From Dehalogenimonas lykanthroporepellens BL-DC-9 (GTDB taxonomy: Bacteria; Chloroflexota; Dehalococcoidia; Dehalococcoidales; Dehalococcoidaceae): a stretch of DNA of 64,000 bases. A program made the position numbers and the translations under genes. Numbering within the stretch: position 1 is the stretch's first letter; every line of letters begins with the position of its first letter. Shown here in pieces: positions 46,405 through 54,252 of this stretch. Location of the stretch: NCBI GenBank assembly GCA_000143165.1, contig CP002084.1, positions 620,001 to 684,000 on the forward strand, in the 5' to 3' direction. The notes beneath the pieces are model-generated. The model was given only the letters and a program-made list of their open reading frames with translations, ran no database searches and was not told where the DNA came from.

Positions 46405-47508
46405 TTGGTCGCTGTGGACTATGTTGATAAAAGCGCTTCCTCATCAAACTGGAGCACCGAAGATTCACTATCGGAATTGGCCCGTCTGGTAAATACAATC
46501 GGTATTCGGGTTACCGGACACCTCATCCAAAAGCTTTCCTCGCCCAAGCGCCAAACATATGTAGGGCAGGGGAAACTTGATGAATTGATTGGCACCCAGG
46601 AAACGCAACCGATTGACCAACTGATATTCGATGATGAACTAACGCCATTACAATACAAAACACTGGTAGCCATGTTTCCGAAGATTGAGATTCTGGACCG
46701 GGTTTCAGTCATTCTAGAAATATTTTCCAGACATGCCAGAACCAAAGAAGGTCGTCTCCAGATCGAATTGGCTCGAGCTCAGTACCTGTTACCAAGGCTG
46801 ACGGGTCAATGGAAACACCTGGAGAGACTTGGTGGAGGGATTGGTACCAGAGGGCCTGGCGAATCACAGTTGGAAACCGATAGACGGCTCATACAAAAAA
46901 GAATCACCACAATCAAAAAGGACCTTGAAAAAGTCAGTAAACACCGGGCATTATATCGAAAAAAACGGCAGATGTCGTATATTCCAATTGTTGCCCTGGT
47001 TGGTTACACCAACTCAGGAAAAAGCAGTCTGCTGAAAACGCTTACTAAGTCAGATGTCCTGGTTCAAAACCAGTTGTTCGCTACTCTTGATCCGACAACC
47101 CGGCGTTTATGTCTTCCCAATCTGACTAAGATTCTGGTGACTGATACGGTAGGGTTCATCCATAAATTGCCGCCAACTATCATAGAAGCCTTCAAATCGA
47201 CGCTTGAAGAATTGCAGGATGCTTCTATATTGCTTCATGTCGTCGATATCAGTTCGCTACATGCCACAGAGCAATCCATTACGGTAGAAAATATCCTGGC
47301 CGAATTGGGTATTGCTGATAAACCAGTAATTACGGTCTACAATAAGATTGACTTGATAGACTACAACCAATTCCTGAGTAGCGTTGACCGACCGGGAACT
47401 CAGGATTTCCTTAAGTCCTGCCCGGAAAATACTGTTATGGTATCCGCAGAGAAACGCCTTGGTTTGGACAGACTGCTACATAATATCGAGTCACTTTTGT
47501 TGAAGTAA
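46405..47508 (+). CDS. hflX: Ribosome-associated GTPase HflX, start uncertain
   Basis: HflX is a GTPase that splits stalled or hibernating ribosomes. The N-terminal HflX domain contains RQTYVGQGKLDEL and the glycine-rich block GGGIGTRGPGESQLETDRR. The G domain shows G1 GYTNSGKSSLL, G3 DTVGFIHKLP and G4 NKID. Conventional starts at TTG 46405 or GTG 46414 truncate or just reach the first beta strand (ILVAVDYV) and have no ribosome binding site. The frame is open upstream and an ATA at 46354, six bases after GAGG, would give a natural N-terminus (see findings). Confidence 0.93.
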   Translation: MVAVDYVDKSASSSNWSTEDSLSELARLVNTIGIRVTGHLIQKLSSPKRQTYVGQGKLDELIGTQETQPIDQLIFDDELTPLQYKTLVAMFPKIEILDRVSVILEIFSRHARTKEGRLQIELARAQYLLPRLTGQWKHLERLGGGIGTRGPGESQLETDRRLIQKRITTIKKDLEKVSKHRALYRKKRQMSYIPIVALVGYTNSGKSSLLKTLTKSDVLVQNQLFATLDPTTRRLCLPNLTKILVTDTVGFIHKLPPTIIEAFKSTLEELQDASILLHVVDISSLHATEQSITVENILAELGIADKPVITVYNKIDLIDYNQFLSSVDRPGTQDFLKSCPENTVMVSAEKRLGLDRLLHNIESLLLK

Positions 47509-47593
47509 ATTAGATTATGTTAATTATTATGGTTCGCACAATATATGTTATGTATAGTGCGGACAAATGGAACGATTACAGTTTGACATAAAC

Positions 47594-47612
47594 AGCGGCC
47601 TCCGCCGTTTTT
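47594..47612 (+). terminator. Possible hflX terminator
   Basis: AGCGGC pairs with GCCGTT (one G-T wobble) around the loop CTCC, followed by TTT. The stem is short, and it lies 85 bases after the hflX stop. Confidence 0.35.
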
Positions 47613-48020
47613 ACGCTTTACATAATTCCCAAGCGCCGCTTGTCAGTGCGTATTCACTGGCTCCGGCGCGCGCCACCTGGCGCACAAGTGTTGCCACCAT
47701 AAAAAACCGCTGAAATCCCTGGCGCTCCGCCAAGCCGCCGACATTCTGGTGCGCTACACCGACCCGTGATGGACACGCCATCGCCCGCGATTCCAAACAT
47801 GGGAAATATTCCCGATCCCGCAAACAGCCGAACTTGATCATCAAGGCTGGAACTGATCCGTTACCAGAAGCGCCGCGGAGATGACGCCAGAGGCCCATCC
47901 ACAACACCAGCCACCAGTGAAACGTCGCCAGATTTGGCGCACAGCGCGCCGCTTTCCCATCTACTCGACGGATTCGGTCTGTTGATAGATTCATACAGAG
48001 GCTCTGATACCAAAAAACCA
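47613..48020. other. GC-rich stretch without an intact gene between hflX and dapL
   Basis: About 400 bases are visibly richer in G+C than the flanking genes, with many CGCC and GCGC runs. A 48-codon plus-strand frame (ATG 47567 to TGA about 47713) and a 136-codon minus-strand frame exist, but neither has a ribosome binding site or recognisable domain. Plus-strand translation gives broken protein-like pieces in different frames (for example LALRQAADILVRYTDP), which suggests a decayed or transferred sequence. Confidence 0.4.
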
Positions 48021-49196
48021 CTATTTACTTTTACGGATACCGTTCCAAGTGGCCAGTTTAGACAATCCCTTTACCAAACTGGCATCGGGTACAGTCAGTG
48101 ACAATCGGATAAAACCTTCGCCGTTCGAACCATATCCGTTACCCGGTGTAACGACCACGCCTACTTTGTCCAAAAGCTCGGTGGCAAAGGATGCGGACGT
48201 ATATCCGGCCGGTACGCGTGCCCAGACATAAAGACTCGCTTTCGGACTGGTTACTTCCAGCCCCATGTCCTTGAGGGTTTCCACAATCAGGTCTCGACGC
48301 TTCTGATAAATTCCCAAGGTTCTGGAGATTACTTCCTGCGGTGTTTTCAGGGCTTTTATTGCGGCCAACTGAATAGCTTGGGGAATACCGGAATCTACAT
48401 TTGACTTAAATCTTTTCAAGGCGTCAATCATCGTCGAGTTACCGACCGCCATACCAATTCGCCAGCCGCTCATATTGTAGCTTTTAGAGAATGAGTGGAA
48501 TTCAATACCGACTTCTTTAGCCCCGGTAGCTTGTAAGAAACTCGGCGGCTTGAAGCCATCGAAAGCAATCTCCGTGTAAGGAGCGTCATGGCAGACGGCT
48601 ATTCCATTATCCATTGCAAATTGAACAGAACGCTCGAAAAATGAAATATCTGCCACTGCACCTGTCGGATTGTTAGGATAATTCAGCCAAAGCAATTTAG
48701 CTTTATGTTTAATATCATCAGGTATGCTTTCATATTGAGGCAGATAGTCGTTCTCCGGCTTTAATGGCAAATTAAACGCCTGAGCATCCGCCAGCAAAGT
48801 GCTGATCCCATATACTGGGTATGACGGATCCGGCACCAGCGCAACGTCTCCGGGATTCAACATACACCAGGCAATGTGGGCAATCCCTTCTTTCGAACCA
48901 ATCAACGGCAAAACCTCGGTTTCCGGATCAAGTTGGACACCGAAACGTTGTTGGTACCATTCAGCCATAGCCTGTCTTAATTCTGGTAAACCTTCGGATT
49001 CAGGATACCTATGATTGGCCGGTTGGCGTGAATACTCGCATATACTATCGAGTATGGCCCCAGGAGTCGGCATATCTGGGTCCCCGATACCGAAGCTTAT
49101 GACTTCTTCCCCCACGGCTTTCTTTTCAGCGATTTTTTTGCTTATGGTAACAAACAGGTACGGCGGTAACTCTTTTATCCGGTTGGCTATTTCCAT
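48021..49196 (-). CDS. dapL: LL-diaminopimelate aminotransferase
   Basis: DapL converts tetrahydrodipicolinate directly to LL-diaminopimelate with glutamate as amino donor, bypassing the succinyl and acetyl routes. The 391-residue class I/II aminotransferase starts with RIKELPPYLFVTISK and GIGDPDMPTP, typical of DapL. NYPNNPTGAVAD, HDAPYTEIAFDG and FHSFSKSYNMSGWRIGMA (PLP Lys) follow, and RLSLTVPD lies near the C-terminus. It is the last gene of the dxs-to-dapL run and lies 11 bases after dapF. Alanine or aspartate aminotransferase is possible by fold, but the neighbour dapF supports DapL. Confidence 0.92.
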   Translation of the reverse strand: MEIANRIKELPPYLFVTISKKIAEKKAVGEEVISFGIGDPDMPTPGAILDSICEYSRQPANHRYPESEGLPELRQAMAEWYQQRFGVQLDPETEVLPLIGSKEGIAHIAWCMLNPGDVALVPDPSYPVYGISTLLADAQAFNLPLKPENDYLPQYESIPDDIKHKAKLLWLNYPNNPTGAVADISFFERSVQFAMDNGIAVCHDAPYTEIAFDGFKPPSFLQATGAKEVGIEFHSFSKSYNMSGWRIGMAVGNSTMIDALKRFKSNVDSGIPQAIQLAAIKALKTPQEVISRTLGIYQKRRDLIVETLKDMGLEVTSPKASLYVWARVPAGYTSASFATELLDKVGVVVTPGNGYGSNGEGFIRLSLTVPDASLVKGLSKLATWNGIRKSK

Positions 49197-49207
49197 AAAG
49201 CTCTAAT

Positions 49208-50083
49208 CTACCTTTCTGTTCGTCTGGAGTTATTGTTTCCTTGAGTGTTTCCTGAAAAAACTACCTGCGCTCGCCCGGTAAGGTAAACTTCTCCAGTTTC
49301 TGCCCATTCGGCCTTCAATTCGCCCCCCGGTAACTTTATGTCTACTTGCCCCTCTGTCAGCCCCATTATCCACGATGCTACAACCACGGCGCAGGCGCCA
49401 CTGCCGCAAGCCAGCGTCTCACCGACTCCTCTTTCCCAAACCCTCATCTCTATGTGACTATTGTCGATGACCCGGGCAATTTCGTAATTGGTATGGCTGG
49501 GGAACATGGAATGTTTCTCGATTGAAGGTCCGACATCACCGAGAGGAAATGCTTCTAAATCTGATTCTATGAACTCAATCGCATGCGGGTTGCCCATTGA
49601 AACAAAGGCAAGCGTATGTTCTTGACCATTAACCGATAACGGATACCCACTGGTCATACCGCACAACTCGTGACCTTTACCATCTTCTATTTCGACCGGA
49701 ATTCGTATCGTCTCCAAAATAGGTTCACCCATTCCGGTTTTAATATCAGGGTCAGAGGTATTGCCTGAAATCGTTGCTTTCCTTACACCCGCGGCCGTCT
49801 CAATAGTTAATTCCTGTTTATCCTGTTCCTTGAATTCAAGGATGTATTTTACCAGGCATCTCAAACCATTGCCGCAAGCTTCAGCCTCAGAACCATCATT
49901 GTTGAAGATGCGCATCCGGTAATCGGCTTTTTGTGACGGCATCAATACCAGAAGTCCGTCCCCGCCGATCCCGAAGTGCCGGTCACACGCCCAAACCGCT
50001 GTTTCCGGCCATTCCGAGTTATCCAAGTCACCTTCTATCAAAATAAAATCGTTTCCCAGACTGTGTAGCTTAGTAAAATCCAT
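49208..50083 (-). CDS. dapF: Diaminopimelate epimerase
   Basis: DapF interconverts LL- and meso-diaminopimelate by a two-cysteine, cofactor-free mechanism. Both catalytic cysteines are visible in IFNNDGSEAEACGNGLRC and ERGVGETLACGSGACAVV. The N-terminus, MDFTKLHSLGNDFILIEG, and MGNPHAIEFI are also characteristic. It has 291 residues. The start overlaps the miaA 3' end by 14 bases. Together with dapL (next gene) and lysA (43 kb) it supplies meso-diaminopimelate and lysine. Confidence 0.95.
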   Translation of the reverse strand: MDFTKLHSLGNDFILIEGDLDNSEWPETAVWACDRHFGIGGDGLLVLMPSQKADYRMRIFNNDGSEAEACGNGLRCLVKYILEFKEQDKQELTIETAAGVRKATISGNTSDPDIKTGMGEPILETIRIPVEIEDGKGHELCGMTSGYPLSVNGQEHTLAFVSMGNPHAIEFIESDLEAFPLGDVGPSIEKHSMFPSHTNYEIARVIDNSHIEMRVWERGVGETLACGSGACAVVVASWIMGLTEGQVDIKLPGGELKAEWAETGEVYLTGRAQVVFSGNTQGNNNSRRTER

Positions 50084-51068
50084 TTTGCCTGATATCCTTC
50101 TGCAGAAATTCGTATATCACATCTGCAACTTCATCATATTGATTAACGGAAATGTCGAACCAGTGTATCCTTTGATCATCCGCTTTGAACCAGTTGTTTT
50201 GATGGCGAACCAGTCGATGAGTCTCATTTTTAATACGGTTCACCATTTCATCATAGTCCAATTTACCTTCTATAAATGCCGTGACTTCTCTATAACCTAC
50301 ACTCATAAAGCCGGGGTCTGTCGTAGAATATCCTTGCTTCAACAACATTTCCACTTCCTGAACAAGGCCTTTTTCTAACATTTTCTCGACACGGCAGTCA
50401 ATACGACGGTAAATTTCCCGGCGTTCTGCTGTTAATCCAACCAATAAAACTTTGAAGAGTGGCTGATTTTCGTATCTCGCGGTCGTTGTTCTGTGCTCAA
50501 AATTACAGGTATTAACTTCTATCGCCCTGATGATCCTCCGGATATTCCGGCTATCGATGCCGGCGGCATCCCGAGGGTTAATGCTTTCCAAAATGGAGTA
50601 TACTGCCATATACCCCTGCTGTTCGGCAATAAGTTCCAACCGCCTCCGCAAAGACCAGTTCGGTGGCACCCTGGGAATACTCCAGCCACTGACCGTCGCC
50701 CATACATATTGTCCGGTTCCCCCGACCAGTAGCGGCACGGATTTACGGTTATGAATAGCCTTTATGGCATTATAGGCTTGAAGTTGATAGTCTGCCAGAT
50801 TGTAGTGTTCATCTGGCTCGATTATGTCAATAAGGTGATGAGGTACGCCAGCCTGTTCAGACTGCGAAACCTTGGCGGTACCGATATCCAGATACCGGTA
50901 TAACTGACGACTGTCTGCGTTGACAACTTCACCTTTTATCGCCTGAGCCAACCTGATGGCCAGTCCACTCTTCCCGACTCCAGTCGGTCCGACTATACAA
51001 ACCACCTTGCGGTCTGATAACGATTGTTCCGCCAGGTTTAGCTCAGGATTGAACGCTTTTTCTGACAA
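50070..51068 (-). CDS. miaA: tRNA dimethylallyltransferase
   Basis: MiaA transfers a dimethylallyl group to A37 of tRNAs that read U-starting codons. Motifs are the P-loop IVGPTGVGKSGLAIRLA, VNADSRQLYRYLDIGTAK, HHLIDIIEPDEHYNLADY, PLLVGGTGQYVWA and RRIIRAIEV. Its length is 332 residues. The start is TTG at 51068, overlapping the tpiA stop by 26 bases; its ribosome binding site is weak, so an internal start cannot be fully excluded. The substrate dimethylallyl diphosphate derives from the pathway begun by dxs in the same operon. Confidence 0.95.
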   Translation of the reverse strand: MSEKAFNPELNLAEQSLSDRKVVCIVGPTGVGKSGLAIRLAQAIKGEVVNADSRQLYRYLDIGTAKVSQSEQAGVPHHLIDIIEPDEHYNLADYQLQAYNAIKAIHNRKSVPLLVGGTGQYVWATVSGWSIPRVPPNWSLRRRLELIAEQQGYMAVYSILESINPRDAAGIDSRNIRRIIRAIEVNTCNFEHRTTTARYENQPLFKVLLVGLTAERREIYRRIDCRVEKMLEKGLVQEVEMLLKQGYSTTDPGFMSVGYREVTAFIEGKLDYDEMVNRIKNETHRLVRHQNNWFKADDQRIHWFDISVNQYDEVADVIYEFLQKDIRQNGFY

Positions 51069-51801
51069 TTTCTACAAACTGACCGGCTTTTATGCTGGCG
51101 CCGCCGACCAGGGCTCCATCGATATCGCTACGTGAAATAAAATCAGAAATATTTTCAGGATTGACACTGCCCCCATAGAGGACCGGCAAGGCTTGGCTGA
51201 CGGCATTACCATACAGTTTACCCACTATATTTCGTATCAGCATCGCGGTTTCATTGGCGATATCACCTGTAGCCGCCCGTCCGGTTCCTATTGCCCAAAC
51301 CGGTTCGTAAGCTACATAAATATCGGGCGAATTCACCCCATCCAGCGCCTTGGTAATCTGGCCTTCGATAACCTCTTGCACTTTCCCACCTTCACGTTGA
51401 GCCAGGTTTTCCCCTACACATAGTATCGGTTTCAGTCCAAATTTCAACGCGGCCCTTACTTTCAATTTTATCATATCATCGGTTTCCTGGAATATTTCAC
51501 GTCGTTCGGAATGCCCGATAATGACATATTTACAGAAATCCTGCAACATTACCGGTGATATTTCGCCGGTGAATGCGCCTTTGGCTTCCTGGTACATATT
51601 CTGAGCGCCAAGTTGAATTCGGTTGGCTTGGCCCAGCAACTCCTTAACCTTGCACAAAGCGATAAAAGGTGGACAAATTATCACCTCGACATTTTCGAAC
51701 TCAGCCAGAGCTGAAGACATTTCTCCGACTAGTTCTACCGCCTCATCCACTGTGGTATGCATTTTCCAGTTACCGGCGATTACCGTGGGTCTTTCACTCA
51801 T
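51043..51801 (-). CDS. tpiA: Triose-phosphate isomerase
   Basis: TpiA interconverts dihydroxyacetone phosphate and glyceraldehyde 3-phosphate. Active-site motifs are AGNWKMHTTVDEA with the catalytic Lys, VIIGHSERREIF with His, YVAYEPVWAIGTGRAA with the catalytic Glu, and YGGSVNPEN for phosphate binding. It has 252 residues. The ATG at 51801 has GGAG 7 bases upstream, and its 5' end nearly touches the apgM stop. It sits with pgk and apgM, forming a lower-glycolysis/gluconeogenesis block. Confidence 0.96.
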   Translation of the reverse strand: MSERPTVIAGNWKMHTTVDEAVELVGEMSSALAEFENVEVIICPPFIALCKVKELLGQANRIQLGAQNMYQEAKGAFTGEISPVMLQDFCKYVIIGHSERREIFQETDDMIKLKVRAALKFGLKPILCVGENLAQREGGKVQEVIEGQITKALDGVNSPDIYVAYEPVWAIGTGRAATGDIANETAMLIRNIVGKLYGNAVSQALPVLYGGSVNPENISDFISRSDIDGALVGGASIKAGQFVEIVRKSVQS

Positions 51802-51803
51802 GA

Positions 51804-53012
51804 TCAAGCTCCGTATTTGGTAAGTTTCAAAGCATTAGCCATAGCCACAGCCATAATCTGGTGAGCGGGTATCCGGCCTAAGCCACCATTATTACATTCA
51901 TTTTCATCGAACCGGCTGACGGAATCGGGACGGCAGTACTTGCCGCATATGGCTACCGGGACAGTATGCCAGCTGTGGCCTTGGAAGGTTGCCGGAGTCG
52001 AGTGGTCACCGGTCACCACCATGACATCAGGCCTTAACGCCTCGATTTCAGGGAGAAGGCTGTCGAATACTTCAAGAGCCTTTACCTTCGTTGAAAAATT
52101 GCCGTCTTCACCGGCGGCATCCGTCGGTTTGTAGTGTAAAAAGAAGTAATCGTACTGCTCAAAGCATTGTTTCAAAGTATCTATCTGCTGTTCGACAGTC
52201 GAACCGGTATTGGCCACGTTCATCCCCACCACCTTGGCCAGTCCTCGATACATGGGATAACTAGCCACGGCGCAACTGCGTAGTTTATATATTTCACCAA
52301 AATCGGGGAATGATGGTTTTTTAGAGAATCCGCGCAATAACAAACCGTTTGCTGGTGTGTGGCCTCCCAACCTGGCCATGGCATACTCGATGAACCGGTT
52401 AACAACTCCGGCAGTGTAGGCTCCTTGCTCCATCAATGGTTTCACAACCAGTGGAGAAGCATTGATTTTTTGCGGATCGGAATCGGTCACCTTATCCGAC
52501 AATCCCGGCCCCCGGAAAACCGCGACGAAACGGTGATCTTTTACAGGCTTGACTATCACTTCAATGTCATCATATCGTAATCCATCGAGCATGGCTGTCA
52601 ATTGGATATTCTGTTCGGTCGTCAGCCTGCCTGCTCGTCGATCTGTAATCGCCCCTGCCGAATCGAGGGTGCAATAATTACCTCTGGCGGCAATATCCCC
52701 AGGTTTCAGTTCCATATCGATACCCAGAGCTTCCAACACGCCCCTCCCCAGATAATACTCCATAGGATCATAGCCGAAAATCGCCAGGTGTCCCGGCGCA
52801 CTGCCTGGCGTGATACCAGGCATGACCGGATCTGCCATGCCGCATATACTTCGCTTTGCAAACGCATCTAGATTTGGAGTTTTAGCGGTAGCCAGCTCGG
52901 TCAGAGCGGTTTCCGGATGGGGTAATCCTCCCAGTCCGTCGAGTACAATTACTATTATTTTGGCATCATTTTCAACTGCCAGCTCTTGCATAAGAGTCAG
53001 CTGATTCCTCAT
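51804..53012 (-). CDS. apgM: Cofactor-independent phosphoglycerate mutase, archaeal type
   Basis: ApgM interconverts 3- and 2-phosphoglycerate and belongs to the alkaline phosphatase superfamily, distinct from the 510-residue bacterial GpmI. The 402 residues contain IVIVLDGLGGLPHPETALTE with the first metal Asp, AKTPNLDAFAKRS, MPGITPGSAPGHLAIFGYDP with the Ser nucleophile region, YYLGRGVLEALG and VVTGDHSTPATFQGHS with metal ligands. It starts with an ATGA overlap with pgk. Confidence 0.92.
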   Translation of the reverse strand: MRNQLTLMQELAVENDAKIIVIVLDGLGGLPHPETALTELATAKTPNLDAFAKRSICGMADPVMPGITPGSAPGHLAIFGYDPMEYYLGRGVLEALGIDMELKPGDIAARGNYCTLDSAGAITDRRAGRLTTEQNIQLTAMLDGLRYDDIEVIVKPVKDHRFVAVFRGPGLSDKVTDSDPQKINASPLVVKPLMEQGAYTAGVVNRFIEYAMARLGGHTPANGLLLRGFSKKPSFPDFGEIYKLRSCAVASYPMYRGLAKVVGMNVANTGSTVEQQIDTLKQCFEQYDYFFLHYKPTDAAGEDGNFSTKVKALEVFDSLLPEIEALRPDVMVVTGDHSTPATFQGHSWHTVPVAICGKYCRPDSVSRFDENECNNGGLGRIPAHQIMAVAMANALKLTKYGA

Positions 53013-54205
53013 TGGGAAACCTCATTCTTCTTCAGTAGCGCTTCTACGCCTGGCAACTTGTCCCCCGACAGAAACAGCATTGATGAGCCGCCGCCGGTGG
53101 ATACGAAACTCATCCGATCTGCCATTTTCAATTCTGATACTATCTCGGCGGTCGACCCCCCGCCGATGATAGTCGTCGCGTGCAATCTACCGATAACTTC
53201 CGCCATCAATTTGGTGCCTTCAGCAAACTGAGGTATCTCGTAAATACCCATAGGGCCATTCCAGAAAACAGTCCGGCTTCTTTCCAGTTCTTTGGTAAAC
53301 ATGCTTATGGTCAGCAAACCTATATCGACAATCCTACCTAATGGGGGAATCTGTTCGATTGGCACACATACTCCCCTTGAATCCCGGCTAATATCACCGG
53401 TGACAATCACATCTCGAGGCAACAGAAGTCTGATACCAAACTCCTTGGCCTTGGCCATTATTTTAGCCGCGGACTCAAGGTTTTCGTCAACTATCGATTT
53501 CCCCACTTCATAATTATTAGCTTTCAAAAAGGTTGCCGCCATACCGCCACCAACAAGGATGGTGTCCACCTTGCCCATGACATTTTCCAGCAATTTCACT
53601 TTATCGGATATCTTGGCTCCACCGAACAAAATACAGAATGGACGGTCAGGTTTCTCCAGAATGTGCCCTAGTGAATTGAGCTCTCTTTCCAGCAACAGAC
53701 CGGCAACCGCGGGTAATTTCTGGGCGATACCGACAATTGAGGCATGGCTTCGGTGTGCCGTGCCGAAAGCATCATCCACGAATATATCACCCAGTCGCGC
53801 CAGCTGATTGACAAAACCGGGGTCGTTATCTTCTTCTTCCTGATAAAACCTCAGGTTTTCCAGCAAAATAACGTCTCCCGATTCCATCTCAGCAATCGCT
53901 TTTTCTACAAAATCTCCGACGCAATCCTCTATGAAACGTACTTGATGGCGGATGATGACAGAAAGACGTTCGGCTACAACATTAAGGCTCATGGAAGGAA
54001 CCCTTTTACCCTCAGGGCGACCCAGATGGGACATCAGAATAACTTTGGCGCCGTTATCGATCAGATACTCTATAGTCTTAACTGACGCCTTGATCCTGCC
54101 ATCATCGGTGATAACCCTGTCGGCTGTCATCGGCACATTAAAGTCAACTCGGACCAGAACACGTTTATCTCTTACATCGACATCCCGTACCGTCAACGTA
54201 TCCAT
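53009..54205 (-). CDS. pgk: Phosphoglycerate kinase
   Basis: Pgk transfers phosphate between 1,3-bisphosphoglycerate and ADP. Motifs are RVLVRVDFNVPM, LMSHLGRPEG, FVDDAFGTAHRSHAS, FCILFGGAKISDKVKLLEN, ILVGGGMAATF, VFWNGPMGIYE and TTIIGGGSTAEIV near the C-terminus, followed by FVSTGGGSSMLFLSG. Its length is 398 residues, normal for the family. AGGAG lies just upstream of the ATG. It is preceded by dxs with a 47-base gap on the same strand and overlaps apgM by four bases. Confidence 0.97.
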   Translation of the reverse strand: MDTLTVRDVDVRDKRVLVRVDFNVPMTADRVITDDGRIKASVKTIEYLIDNGAKVILMSHLGRPEGKRVPSMSLNVVAERLSVIIRHQVRFIEDCVGDFVEKAIAEMESGDVILLENLRFYQEEEDNDPGFVNQLARLGDIFVDDAFGTAHRSHASIVGIAQKLPAVAGLLLERELNSLGHILEKPDRPFCILFGGAKISDKVKLLENVMGKVDTILVGGGMAATFLKANNYEVGKSIVDENLESAAKIMAKAKEFGIRLLLPRDVIVTGDISRDSRGVCVPIEQIPPLGRIVDIGLLTISMFTKELERSRTVFWNGPMGIYEIPQFAEGTKLMAEVIGRLHATTIIGGGSTAEIVSELKMADRMSFVSTGGGSSMLFLSGDKLPGVEALLKKNEVSQ

Positions 54206-54252
54206 TTGCGCTCCTGTTTGAATTGATGCAAGGTTGCCTTGTGTGGGGTATA

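Noticed and set aside
47611-48021. A 136-codon open frame on the minus strand between hflX and dapL
   Set aside because: It has no ribosome binding site and no recognisable domain, and it lies in the compositionally odd GC-rich stretch where long open frames arise by chance.
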